The notes: generated by a model from the sequence alone, not told the origin. Shown: positions 27,846-36,593, numbered from the stretch's first letter. The stretch is DNA of 64,000 nt from CAYXTI01 sp964468495 (GCA_964468495.1 CAYXTI010000016.1:62001-126000); one strand, 5' to 3'. Numbers and translations are program-made.

Positions 27846-28192
27846 CTAATAAGATAACTTTTAGTTAAAATAAATAATCAACTATAATCATTAATATCCA
27901 CTTAATTAAAATAAGTCAATCCTTTAAAATCGATTCAATATAAAAAATTTGAAAATACCTTAATTAATAACACTATATTTCTATATTTTCTTAAAATTTT
28001 GTTGATATTTAACTTGATTATCGGTGATATATAATCAATTATTCATTATCAATTATCAAAAAATAATAAAATCTAAACTAACATAATAAAGCTAAATTAT
28101 AAATAATTTAAGTACCCTAATTATTGATATATTTATCTACCTATAATTACAATAGAGTTATTAATATATAAATTAAAATGCATATAATATTT
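27846..28192. other. 347-bp gap between fliF and acnA
   Basis: Holds the fliF promoter candidate and AT-rich sequence with no frame or RNA gene that I can recognise. Confidence 0.5.
27891..27919 (-). promoter_or_regulatory. Candidate fliF operon promoter (sigma-70 type)
   Basis: TTGACT (27919-27914) and TATTAA (27896-27891) on the minus strand are 17 bp apart; predicted start near 27884, about 39 nt before fliF. There is no sigma-54 GG-N10-GC element, unlike many flagellar class II/III promoters. Confidence 0.45.
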
Positions 28193-30838
28193 TTATATCA
28201 TTTCACTTATTATTGTTTTAAATATTCCTCCTTTGTTAAGGTATTCTATTTCTGTATCAGTATAAACCTGAAGCACTGCATTAAATATATCATAACCCTT
28301 ATCACCATCCCTTTTAATAGTACAACTTAACGAAGTATACGGAGTAATAGTATTATTTAAACCAAGTATACTAATTTCTTCTGTTCCTTTTATATTTAAG
28401 TCTTTCCATGATAATCCACACTCTAAAGTAATAGGTAAAACACACATACCAATTAAATTTGACCTATGTATTCTTTCAAAACTTACAGCAATAACAGCTT
28501 TTACCCCTAACAACGAAGTGCCTTTTGCAGCCCAATCTCTTGATGATCCTGTTCCATACTCCTTACCTGCAAATATAACTAAAGGAATATTCTTTTTTTG
28601 ATATTCCATAGCTGCATCATAAATACTTTTTTGTTCGCCAGTAATATGATCAATAGTAAACCCTCCTTCAATTTCTGGACATAATAAATTTTTAATCCTA
28701 ATATTGGCAAAAGTTCCTCTCATCATCACCTCATGGTTACCTCTTCTTGATCCATAAGAATTAAATTTTTCTGGGCTAACATTATTACTAATTAGATATT
28801 GGCCAGCAACACTATCTTTACTAATATTACCTGCTGGAGAAATATGATCAGTAGTAATAGAGTCGCCTAATAATGCTAATATTCTTGCGCTATGAATATT
28901 ACTAACTTTAGGACTAATATTATTTTTATCAAAATAAGGAGGTTTTTTTATATAAGTACTATTATTATTCCAATTATAAGTATCACTTTCTACAATAGCT
29001 ATATTTTCCCATAATTGGTTACCTTTAAAAACATTAGAATATTTTTCTAAGAACATTTTTTTATTAAGATGAAGCTTAATTTCATGATCTATTTCCTCTT
29101 TAGATGGTAAGATATCTCTTAAATATACTGCTTTTCTTTCATTAGTAAAAGCTATTGGATCATTATATAAATTAATATTAACAGTACCAGCTATAGCATA
29201 AGCTATAACCAATGGAGGAGAAGCAAGATAATTTGCTTTTACTAAAGGATGAATACGACCTTCAAAATTTCTATTACCAGATAATACTGATGCTACTACT
29301 AAACTATTATCTATAATTACTTTTTCTATTTTACTATCTAATGGTCCTGAATTTCCAATACAAGTAGTGCAACCATAAGCTATTAAATTAAACCCCAATT
29401 GATCTAAATATACATTTAATCCACTTTTAAATAAATATTCTTTTACTATCTGAGATCCTGGAGCCAAAGAAGTTTTTACCCACGGTTTAACTCTTAAACC
29501 CATTGTCACCGCCTTACGTGCCATTATAGCTGCTGCAAACATAACTGATGGGTTAGAAGTATTAGTACAACTAGTAATAGCAGCTATTACTACTGATCCA
29601 TCCATTATGCTATTACCTAGTTTATCATACTGATATTTGATATTATTAGTTAATTCTTTATTATTAGGTAATGAATTAACAAAGCTAGCAGCTACATTTT
29701 CTAAATTCACTCTATCTTGAGGACGCTTTGGACCTGATAAAGATATGCTAATAGAAGATAAGTCAATTTCTATTACGTCTGTATATTGAGGTTCACAAGA
29801 TGTACGCCATAAATGTTGTATTTTAGCATAAGATTCTACTATATTTACATGATCATCGCTACGACCAGTAAATTTTAAATAATTAATAGTTTCTTTATCT
29901 ATAGGAAAGAATCCACAAGTAGCTCCATATTCTGGGGCCATATTTGCTATAGTAGCTCTATCTGCTAACGATAAATTATCTAACCCAGGACCGAAAAATT
30001 CAACAAATTTACCTACTACACCTTTTTTTCTTAATTTTTCAGTTACTGTTAAAACTAAATCTGTTGCTGTAATATCATTCTTTATAATACCTACAAATTT
30101 TACTCCTATTACTTCTGGTAAAACCATACTTAACCCTTTTCCTAACATTGCTGCCTCTGCCTCAATTCCACCTACTCCCCATCCTAGCACTGACAATGCA
30201 TTCACCATAGTAGTATGACTATCTGTTCCAACTATAGTATCGGGATACAACAACTTATTATCTTCATTCCACACTGTTTTTGCTAAATATTCTAAATTAA
30301 CTTGATGACAAATCCCTGTTCCTGGAGGTACAACTCTAAAATTTGCAAAGCTTTTTTGTCCCCATTTCAGAAATTCGTAGCGTTCAATATTACGCTCTAA
30401 CTCTTTTTTTTCATTAACTAAAAAAGCATCGTTACTTCCATATAAATCTACTTGTACAGAATGATCAATTACTAAATCAACTGGAATTACAGGGTTTATT
30501 ATATTTGGATTCTTTCCTGTTTTTTTTATAGCATCCCTCATTGCTGCAAGATCTACTATTGCTGGGACTCCTGTGAAATCCTGCATAAGAACTCGATTAG
30601 GATTATAATTAATTTCTGCTGACGATTTTTTATCAATAATCCATTGTTGAAAAAATGATAACCTTTCTTTTGATGCGCCATTTCGTACATTATTTTCAAA
30701 AAGAATTCTTAAACTATAGGGTAATTTATATAAATCTAATCCAATAAATTCAGCAACCTTTGAAATATCATAAATTTTATAATTTTTATCATTTATATTC
30801 ACAAACCTTGTGTTTGCTTCTTTTTTTTCTATGTCCAT
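28193..30838 (-). CDS. acnA: Aconitate hydratase (AcnA/IRP1 type)
   Basis: TCA-cycle [4Fe-4S] enzyme interconverting citrate and isocitrate, 881 residues from ATG 30838. A TTG at 30847 would add three residues, but the ATG gives MDIEKKEAN and is preferred. Cluster cysteines lie in SCTNTSNP (near 423) and CTTCIGNSG (near 489-493). VGTDSHTTM near 203 and the C-terminal swivel domain with KEYGTGSSRDWAAKG near 768 are intact. Length and domain order fit the aconitase A/IRP class. The mRNA leader contains a strong hairpin at 30893-30920; since aconitases of this class can bind RNA, autoregulation is conceivable but unproven. Confidence 0.95.
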   Translation of the reverse strand: MDIEKKEANTRFVNINDKNYKIYDISKVAEFIGLDLYKLPYSLRILFENNVRNGASKERLSFFQQWIIDKKSSAEINYNPNRVLMQDFTGVPAIVDLAAMRDAIKKTGKNPNIINPVIPVDLVIDHSVQVDLYGSNDAFLVNEKKELERNIERYEFLKWGQKSFANFRVVPPGTGICHQVNLEYLAKTVWNEDNKLLYPDTIVGTDSHTTMVNALSVLGWGVGGIEAEAAMLGKGLSMVLPEVIGVKFVGIIKNDITATDLVLTVTEKLRKKGVVGKFVEFFGPGLDNLSLADRATIANMAPEYGATCGFFPIDKETINYLKFTGRSDDHVNIVESYAKIQHLWRTSCEPQYTDVIEIDLSSISISLSGPKRPQDRVNLENVAASFVNSLPNNKELTNNIKYQYDKLGNSIMDGSVVIAAITSCTNTSNPSVMFAAAIMARKAVTMGLRVKPWVKTSLAPGSQIVKEYLFKSGLNVYLDQLGFNLIAYGCTTCIGNSGPLDSKIEKVIIDNSLVVASVLSGNRNFEGRIHPLVKANYLASPPLVIAYAIAGTVNINLYNDPIAFTNERKAVYLRDILPSKEEIDHEIKLHLNKKMFLEKYSNVFKGNQLWENIAIVESDTYNWNNNSTYIKKPPYFDKNNISPKVSNIHSARILALLGDSITTDHISPAGNISKDSVAGQYLISNNVSPEKFNSYGSRRGNHEVMMRGTFANIRIKNLLCPEIEGGFTIDHITGEQKSIYDAAMEYQKKNIPLVIFAGKEYGTGSSRDWAAKGTSLLGVKAVIAVSFERIHRSNLIGMCVLPITLECGLSWKDLNIKGTEEISILGLNNTITPYTSLSCTIKRDGDKGYDIFNAVLQVYTDTEIEYLNKGGIFKTIISEMI

Positions 30839-30892
30839 AACTAACAACTTACCTATAGGGTCAAACTTATTTTCTATAATAAAAACTTCTAG

Positions 30893-30920
30893 TAAAATTT
30901 ACTTATCTAAGTAAATTTTA
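30893..30920 (-). repeat. 12-bp perfect hairpin in the acnA leader
   Basis: Arms 30893-30904 and 30909-30920 are exact inverted repeats with a 4-nt loop. On the minus strand it starts about 10 nt after the predicted transcription start and ends about 55 nt before the acnA ATG. It may stabilise the mRNA or serve as a binding site. Confidence 0.4.
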
Positions 30921-30936
30921 TATTTAGATATCAAAT

Positions 30937-30965
30937 ACTATACTTAGTTTAAGTAGAATTAGCAA
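30937..30965 (-). promoter_or_regulatory. Candidate acnA promoter
   Basis: TTGCTA (30965-30960) and TATAGT (30942-30937) on the minus strand are separated by 17 bp; the start would be near 30930, leaving a leader of about 92 nt that includes the hairpin at 30893-30920. Confidence 0.45.
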
Positions 30966-31042
30966 ATTATACTAACCAGATATTAGGTATTTAATACTAT
31001 CTAGTATACTATAATAAACTAAGTTTTTTAGTCTTATCTTAG

Positions 31043-31067
31043 TAATAAGATATTGAATATCTTATTA
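31043..31067. repeat. 10-bp inverted repeat upstream of ccmA
   Basis: Arms 31043-31052 and 31058-31067 are exact complements with a 5-nt loop, about 95 bp before ccmA in the gap to the divergent acnA. Role unknown. The rest of this 320-bp gap holds no gene. Confidence 0.3.
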
Positions 31068-31160
31068 ATGATTTGTTTCAAATAAAAAACATGTTAAATT
31101 TAAAACTTAAAGCAAATAATTTTATATTTCTTAATATAAAAACATAATTAATAAAAAAAA

Positions 31161-31766
31161 ATGCTATCTTTACACTCAATACAAATAACTGTAAATAATA
31201 TTACTCTAATCAAGAATTTGTCTATTAGTTTTTTACCTTCTTCTATCATTCATTTAAAAGGCCCTAATGGATCAGGTAAAACATCTCTTCTACAAGTAAT
31301 TGCTGGAATAAAACTACCTAATAATGGTGTAATTACTGTTAACAAAAAAAATATCCCAATTATTAATATAAAAAAGCCTTATTGCACTTATATAGGACAT
31401 AATATAGGAATTAAATATAATTTAACTGTATATGAAAATTTATATTTTTGGTCATTAATATATAACACAAAAGAGTTATTAGATGCTACTATCAAATACT
31501 TTAATTTATTACAAATAATGCACTCTAAATGCTATGAATTATCAGCTGGGACCATAAAAAAAATTGCTTTAGCTCAACTATTTATATGCTATTCAGATTT
31601 GTGGTTACTAGATGAAATAGACTCAAACCTAGATCAAAATAATCGCAAATTATTAACTAATATTATCCTTACTAAAGCCAGCAATGGAGGAATTATTTTA
31701 TTTAGCAGCCATAACCACAATAGTAATTATACTAATACTACTACCTTAGATATCACAAACTATTAA
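31161..31766 (+). CDS. ccmA: Heme ABC exporter ATP-binding protein CcmA
   Basis: ATPase of 201 residues that with CcmB releases heme-loaded CcmE during cytochrome c maturation. Walker A GPNGSGKTS is at about 35-43, the signature appears as LSAGTIKKI near 127-135, and Walker B as LWLLDEID near 148-155. The short length and the LSAG form of the signature are those of CcmA. ccmB follows after 26 bp and confirms the assignment. The C-terminus ends shortly after the H-loop, as is normal. Confidence 0.93.
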   Translation: MLSLHSIQITVNNITLIKNLSISFLPSSIIHLKGPNGSGKTSLLQVIAGIKLPNNGVITVNKKNIPIINIKKPYCTYIGHNIGIKYNLTVYENLYFWSLIYNTKELLDATIKYFNLLQIMHSKCYELSAGTIKKIALAQLFICYSDLWLLDEIDSNLDQNNRKLLTNIILTKASNGGIILFSSHNHNSNYTNTTTLDITNY

Positions 31767-31792
31767 TTACGCTAAAAATTGCATCAATATTA

Positions 31793-32434
31793 ATGATTAA
31801 AATATTAACAATCAGAGAATTACAAATTCAATATAAAATTTACCACCTAATAAAATTCTTTTTTATTTTTTTTGCTTTTTCTATTTTATGTCCAACACTT
31901 ATTAGTCGCCATCAACAAATTACACTATTTGGTACAGCCTTTTCAATAATTTCTATTCCACTTGCTTTTATTAGCATGCCTCAAAACATTATAAAATCAG
32001 ATAATGAAGACGGAAGTCTAGAAATATTATTATTATCTTGCTCAACTTATACTATAATTATATCAAAATACATAGCGTTATGTATTTGTGCTATAATTAG
32101 TTATATATTATATGCTCCACTAATATTACTGATATTCTCTTTCTCATTTTACTCTTTTATGTATATTACAATATGTGCAATAATACTAATTCTAGTAAGT
32201 GGTAGTATAACTATTTTAATTTCATCTATTCAAGTTTATTTTAGAGAAAATACTAATTTTCTATCTATATGCATAATACCTTTAATTATACCTTATATAA
32301 TTTTAACAGGATTAGTACTACAAAATATACAACCATTAGATTTTATCACTATCATGATTGGAATTAGCTTAATTATTATTCCTTTATCACTACATTGTTC
32401 CAGTTACTTAGTAGAAAATATATATAATGTTTAA
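31793..32434 (+). CDS. ccmB: Heme exporter membrane protein CcmB
   Basis: Six-helix inner-membrane partner of CcmA, 213 residues. The N-terminal TIRELQIQYK is the CcmB-like RDLxLxxR motif in weakened form, and SDNEDGSLEILLLS near 72-85 is the most diagnostic block (D-x-x-D-G-x-L-E). Hydrophobic segments fill the rest. Length is normal. Co-transcribed with ccmA. The adjacent tRNA-Leu is on the other strand. Confidence 0.93.
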   Translation: MIKILTIRELQIQYKIYHLIKFFFIFFAFSILCPTLISRHQQITLFGTAFSIISIPLAFISMPQNIIKSDNEDGSLEILLLSCSTYTIIISKYIALCICAIISYILYAPLILLIFSFSFYSFMYITICAIILILVSGSITILISSIQVYFRENTNFLSICIIPLIIPYIILTGLVLQNIQPLDFITIMIGISLIIIPLSLHCSSYLVENIYNV

Positions 32435-32497
32435 TAACAAAATTTTAAAGATTATTACTAGATTAATATTTTAGACCTATTTATAAATGATTTAGCC

Positions 32498-32584
32498 TGG
32501 TGCGGCTGAGAAGACTCGAACTTCCAATCATTTTCAGAACAGCAACCTCAATGCTGCGCGTATACCTAATTCCGCCACAACCGC
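32498..32584 (-). tRNA. tRNA-Leu (GAG)
   Basis: 87-nt class II tRNA. Acceptor arm GCGGTTG pairs with CAGCCGC (one G-T pair) and a CCA end is encoded (32500-32498). The anticodon arm CAGCA-TTGAGGT-TGCTG gives GAG, reading CUU/CUC. A long variable arm follows, and the T loop is TTCGAGT. It lies 90 bp behind infA on the same strand and is probably co-transcribed with it. Confidence 0.93.
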
Positions 32585-32641
32585 TCAATTCAAAAAATTA
32601 CTACTACCTACTGACTAATAATAACAATTTTTAACATTTAA

Positions 32642-32665
32642 TTGAATATATAGGTATATATTCAA
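32642..32665. repeat. 11-bp inverted repeat between infA and tRNA-Leu
   Basis: TTGAATATATA, then GG, then its exact complement. It sits just past the infA stop, so it may shape processing or attenuate read-through into tRNA-Leu. Confidence 0.35.
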
Positions 32666-32674
32666 AAATATCAA

Positions 32675-32890
32675 TTAACTACGGTGGATAACTCTTCCTT
32701 TTGTTAAATCATAAGGAGTCATCTCAACTTTCACCTTATCCCCTGCAAGGATTCTAATACGGTTTTTTCTAATTTTTCCAGAAGTATGAGCAATAATCTT
32801 ATGTCCATTTTCAAGTAATACTCTAAAATGCACATTTGGAAGTAACTCAATAACTTCGCCATCAAAATGAATTAATTCTTCTTTTGCCAT
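32675..32890 (-). CDS. infA: Translation initiation factor IF-1
   Basis: Essential 71-residue OB-fold factor that occupies the ribosomal A site during initiation. Nearly every landmark is present: EVIELLPNVHFRVLLENGH, then AHTSGKIRKNRIRILAGD and the final DLTKGRVIHR. The rickettsial-type start MAKEELIHFDG is complete. Length is exactly that of the family. It stands before tRNA-Leu. Confidence 0.97.
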   Translation of the reverse strand: MAKEELIHFDGEVIELLPNVHFRVLLENGHKIIAHTSGKIRKNRIRILAGDKVKVEMTPYDLTKGRVIHRS

Positions 32891-33234
32891 AAAATTATAT
32901 TTTAAATTATAAGTAGTAATATATACAATATACTTATTAAATAACCTTTACGTACTAAATTAAATAAAAATACAATACAACAGAATCATAAAAAATATAT
33001 TATATATCTCTTACATAATTTAATTAATAATTCCATTAAGATTTTATTTAAATGTTATTATATCACAATTTTAATACTAATATTAGTATTAAAAACACTT
33101 ATAAGTATTTTTTATCTTTATAGCACTGGTTTTAAAAATTAACTAATAATATTTTTCGGGTATTATCTTTAACTACAATAATACCAACTATTAAAAATTA
33201 TTTAAAGCAAATATTTTTCCTTAACATAATGTTA
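32891..33234. other. Intergenic stretch between infA and the tRNA-Arg promoter
   Basis: Nothing coding seen. Contains the 26-bp palindrome at 33069-33094. Confidence 0.5.
33069..33094. repeat. 26-bp perfect palindrome
   Basis: Thirteen-base half-sites (33069-33081 and 33082-33094) are exact complements with no spacer, centred on TAATATTA. It shares the core AATATTAGTATTAA with the hairpin at 2709-2734. It could be an operator, a terminator for read-through, or a scattered AT-rich element. Confidence 0.4.
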
Positions 33235-33263
33235 TTGACACTATAGCAATTTCATCTTATATT
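33235..33263 (+). promoter_or_regulatory. Sigma-70 promoter of tRNA-Arg
   Basis: Consensus -35 TTGACA at 33235-33240 and -10 TATATT at 33258-33263 with an ideal 17-bp spacer. The predicted start near 33270 is about 92 nt before the tRNA. This is the second strongest promoter match seen. Confidence 0.65.
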
Positions 33264-33361
33264 TTAGCTTTTTCTAATTTTTTTGCTATTATTTGCTATA
33301 TAGCAGTATATTACAAAAAGTAAAAAATAACAATAATTGTAATAATATAATTAATAAAACT

Positions 33362-33435
33362 GCACCCGTAGCTCAATAGGATAGAGTACTTGACTACGAA
33401 TCAAGAGGTTAGAGGTTCAACTCCTCTCGGGTGCA
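33362..33435 (+). tRNA. tRNA-Arg (ACG), CCA not encoded
   Basis: 74-nt cloverleaf. Acceptor GCACCCG pairs perfectly with CGGGTGC, the anticodon arm CTTGA-CTACGAA-TCAAG gives ACG (wobble A is normally made inosine to read CGN), and the T loop is TTCAACT. After discriminator A33435 the DNA reads CAAAC, so the CCA tail must be added by the nucleotidyltransferase. Confidence 0.94.
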
Positions 33436-33477
33436 CAAACAATAAAAATCATTAACTAAAATTTGACATAACTCTTG

Positions 33478-34002
33478 CTATTTAAGCTGCATTAAATAAG
33501 AGATAACATCTGCAATATCTTGAGGTTTTTGAAGCCCTATAAAAGACATTTTTGTTCCAGGCATATATTGCCTTGGTTTTTGAAGAAAATAAAACAAGCT
33601 TTCATAATCCCATACCCCTCCCGCTTCCAGTAAAGCCTTAGAATAAGAGAACCCTTCTTTACTAGCTTTAGGAAAATTTACTATATTATACAAGTTAGGA
33701 CCAATCTTATTATCTCCATTTTTATTAAAACTATGACATGAAATACATTTTTTTATAACTTTCTCTCCTTGTTGTGCATTAGCTTTTGTCATTAACTCTG
33801 CTATATTGATCTTAGGTTTAGCCTTATCATTTGCTGTAACATCTATTTCCTCTTCTTCATCGACACCAGGAATAATGTGACCTCTTTCAGCTATTTTTAA
33901 AACAGGCTTATATAATGAATCAGCAACTACTCCTACTATAACAGTAATTAAAGTTCCTAATAGAACTGCAGCAGCTATTTTATTTAATTCTAACCCAGAC
34001 AT
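33478..34002 (-). CDS. Membrane-anchored class I cytochrome c (CycM/c552 type)
   Basis: Electron carrier of 174 residues tethered by an N-terminal helix (about 8-28) to the periplasmic face of the inner membrane. A linker rich in acidic residues leads to the cytochrome domain. Heme attaches at CISCH (Cys86, Cys89, His90), and Met152 in MPGTKMSF is the likely sixth ligand. It probably links the bc1 complex to cytochrome oxidase, as rickettsial CycM is thought to. It is a client of the Ccm machinery encoded in three other loci here. It is convergent with tRNA-Arg. Confidence 0.9.
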   Translation of the reverse strand: MSGLELNKIAAAVLLGTLITVIVGVVADSLYKPVLKIAERGHIIPGVDEEEEIDVTANDKAKPKINIAELMTKANAQQGEKVIKKCISCHSFNKNGDNKIGPNLYNIVNFPKASKEGFSYSKALLEAGGVWDYESLFYFLQKPRQYMPGTKMSFIGLQKPQDIADVISYLMQLK

Positions 34003-34125
34003 AAATTTTTAGTTATATTTAGATTATTTATTTATTAACTAAAATAAATAATATTATTTCAATAAATATTTCATGATTAACAATTTTTATTTCCATATAT
34101 GCTACCTGTAACTTATTAATATGCT

Positions 34126-35157
34126 TCAATCACTAAAAACATCAACTAAATTCCATCGCGCTCTTGGAGAAAAATCAATATTATTAATTATACCAGCTTT
34201 AAATCTCTCAAGTCCAGCAAAAGCTATCATTACAGCATTATCAGTACATAATTTTACAGGAGGAACTACAAAATTATAGCCATAATCAGTAGCAACATCA
34301 TTAAGTGTTTTTCTAATTACTAAATTACTAGCCACCCCTCCTGATGCTACTAAAGTCTTTACTTTATAGTATTTTTCGTATTCAGCAATAGCTAACTTAG
34401 TCTTTTTTTCAATAATCTTAGATACTGTATTTTGAAAACTAGCAGCTATATCATAAACATCTTGATTAGTTAAAGGAATAATTTTATCTATAGTATTTTT
34501 TACTGCTGTTTTTAATCCTGAAAAAGAAAGATAACAATTTTTTTTATTAATTAATGGAGCTGGGAAATTATATTTATTTTTATCTCCTAGTTTAGCTTTT
34601 TGTTCAATTTTTGGGCCTCCAGGAAATCCTAAATTTAACATTTTGCTAACTTTATCAAAAGTTTCTCCTATTGAATCATCTAAAGTTTCACCAATTATTT
34701 TATATTTAGCAAGTTTTTCTACTATAACAAACTGTGAATGACCACCACTTACTAATAAAAGCAGGTATGGATAGTCAACGGAGTGAGTAAATTTTACAGT
34801 TAAAGCATGACCTTCAAGATGATTAACAGCAATAAGAGGTTTTTTTAATACACTAGATAAAGCTTTTGCAAACATTGTTCCAATAATAACTCCTCCTATT
34901 AACCCAGGACCAGAAGTAACTGCTATTACATTAATATCATTAATAGTTATTTTTGCTCTTTTTAGTGCTTTATTAATAGCAAGCTCTAAATTAGTTAAAT
35001 GCAATCTAGCGGCAATTTCAGGAACTACTCCTTGATATAGAGCATGTTCCCTTTGCCCTATTATTACATTTGATAAAACCCCAAAATCTGATTTAATAAT
35101 AGCAACACAGCTATCATCGCAACTAGATTCGAGTCCTAAAACAATAATATTATCCAT
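34126..35157 (-). CDS. tsaD: tRNA N6-threonylcarbamoyladenosine transferase TsaD
   Basis: Catalytic subunit of t6A37 synthesis in ANN-decoding tRNAs, 343 residues. Metal ligands His113 and His117 sit in VNHLEGHA, the nucleotide-binding glycine block is TSGPGLIGG near 81-89, and the C-terminal DNAVMIAFAGLERF is conserved. Older names Gcp or O-sialoglycoprotein endopeptidase are misnomers. TsaB, TsaC and TsaE are not in the window. Identification is firm. Confidence 0.96.
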   Translation of the reverse strand: MDNIIVLGLESSCDDSCVAIIKSDFGVLSNVIIGQREHALYQGVVPEIAARLHLTNLELAINKALKRAKITINDINVIAVTSGPGLIGGVIIGTMFAKALSSVLKKPLIAVNHLEGHALTVKFTHSVDYPYLLLLVSGGHSQFVIVEKLAKYKIIGETLDDSIGETFDKVSKMLNLGFPGGPKIEQKAKLGDKNKYNFPAPLINKKNCYLSFSGLKTAVKNTIDKIIPLTNQDVYDIAASFQNTVSKIIEKKTKLAIAEYEKYYKVKTLVASGGVASNLVIRKTLNDVATDYGYNFVVPPVKLCTDNAVMIAFAGLERFKAGIINNIDFSPRARWNLVDVFSD

Positions 35158-35349
35158 AAAAAACTATTTTTTATAATTTTATAATACTATCAACTTGATT
35201 TTTATATAATTTAAATAACTAATTATTATTACTTGACTTCATATTTAATATACTTTAGTAGTAGTGAAAGAAAATGATTTTCATTATTATAATTGTATTA
35301 TTCTAATAAATAAATCATAATCATCTAGCGAAATAATAAAATGCTAACG

Positions 35350-35378
35350 TTGATATTATCACAACATTATACTTTATA
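35350..35378 (+). promoter_or_regulatory. Candidate promoter of tRNA-His
   Basis: TTGATA (35350-35355) and TTTATA (35373-35378) with a 17-bp spacer, start near 35385, about 26 nt before the tRNA. Confidence 0.4.
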
Positions 35379-35410
35379 GAGTGTTGATTTGTAACCTAAA
35401 TTTTTATATT

Positions 35411-35488
35411 GGCGAATGTAGCTCAGTTTGGTAGAGCCCCAGATTGTGGTTCTGGTTGTCGCCGGTTCAAGTCCGGTCATTCGCCCCA
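35411..35488 (+). tRNA. tRNA-His (GTG)
   Basis: 78-nt gene including encoded CCA (35486-35488). The acceptor GCGAATG (35412-35418) pairs with CATTCGC. The extra G at 35411 faces C35485, giving the canonical G-1:C73 pair recognised by histidyl-tRNA synthetase. Some alphaproteobacteria have lost G-1; this one has not. The anticodon arm CCAGA-TTGTGGT-TCTGG gives GTG. Confidence 0.95.
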
Positions 35489-35496
35489 ATTATAAG

Positions 35497-35523
35497 TTAT
35501 TAAAGCTATTAAAACTTTAATAA
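35497..35523. terminator. 9-bp hairpin between convergent tRNA-His and mrp
   Basis: TTATTAAAG (35497-35505) and CTTTAATAA (35515-35523) are exact complements around a 9-nt loop. The location between convergent units suits a two-way terminator, though the stem is weak. Confidence 0.35.
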
Positions 35524-35570
35524 TGCTGAATAAAAACTATTTATTTCTGTATAATGAAGTGATTGGTAAA

Positions 35571-36593
35571 TCAGTCAACAAAAAAACTAGTATCTACTAG
35601 ACTAAAGAATTTATCAAGACTTTTTCCTAAATCACAAAAATTAGCAAGCTCAGGATCTAATACTACCTTAGCTAATATAGGTATAGCATATTTATTAGCT
35701 AAATATTGCCCTGCATTTCCTGGAAATAATTTTACCTTTCTATTATTAGTAATATCAAAATAATAGCTCATATTCTCTATTACAGCCTTAACAGGTACAG
35801 TAAATCTATTATATAAGTTTATAGACCTTTCAACATCTATAGATGATACTAATTGAGGAGTAGTTATCATAATAACCCCATGTACTTGATACTGACCCAA
35901 CAAACTTAAATGGATATCTCCAGTACCAGGAGGCATATCAATAAATAAATAATCTAACGCTCCCCACTTAGTTAAACTTAATAATTGATAAAAAACCTTA
36001 CTTATCATTGGTCCTCTTAGGCTAAGAGCGTCAGAAGAATTTACTAAAAAACCAATAGAATTTATATATACTCCAAAATTATTTAAAGGTATCATTTTTT
36101 TATCTTCTATATCTGGCTTATCAGACAAGCCAAAAATAGTAGGAATAGATGGTCCATATATATCTGCATCTAATAGACCTATTTTATATCCTAAAGAAGC
36201 TAATTTTTGAGCAAATAAAGATGAAATAGTTGACTTCCCAACCCCTCCTTTACCAGAGGAAGTTAAAATAATCTTTTTGATATCATTAATTTTAATTTTC
36301 TTAGTACTAAAATTATTATTAATTTTCCTGTTCTTAATAAGAGGTGAAGGCTCATTACTAGTTAATGCTATATTAATTTTGCCTATATCACTACGTTGCT
36401 GTAATAAAACTATAATTTCCTGTTTCATTTTATTAGCAGTAGTAATATCTAATCCGGTTATATCGATAACAAAAAATACATCTCCATTATCTTTTATCTC
36501 TATACCAGATACCCTATCTAAAACCTTAGAAAAATCAGAAAAAATAGTACTCTTGAGTACATCTTCTATATATAACTTAAGCGAATTAATCAT
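35571..36593 (-). CDS. mrp: Mrp/NBP35-family ATPase, Fe-S cluster carrier
   Basis: P-loop ATPase of 340 residues of the ApbC/Mrp family that handles Fe-S clusters. An N-terminal MIP18-like (DUF59) domain covers about 1-80; deviant Walker A SGKGGVGKST lies at 113-122, and the FIDMPPGTGDIHLSL block near 202-216 is diagnostic. The CxxC pair that many family members use to bridge a cluster between subunits is not seen where expected, after IENMSYYF; the segment reads DITNNRKVKLF. A cluster-binding role is therefore less certain than the ATPase identity. Confidence 0.9.
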   Translation of the reverse strand: MINSLKLYIEDVLKSTIFSDFSKVLDRVSGIEIKDNGDVFFVIDITGLDITTANKMKQEIIVLLQQRSDIGKINIALTSNEPSPLIKNRKINNNFSTKKIKINDIKKIILTSSGKGGVGKSTISSLFAQKLASLGYKIGLLDADIYGPSIPTIFGLSDKPDIEDKKMIPLNNFGVYINSIGFLVNSSDALSLRGPMISKVFYQLLSLTKWGALDYLFIDMPPGTGDIHLSLLGQYQVHGVIMITTPQLVSSIDVERSINLYNRFTVPVKAVIENMSYYFDITNNRKVKLFPGNAGQYLANKYAIPILAKVVLDPELANFCDLGKSLDKFFSLVDTSFFVD

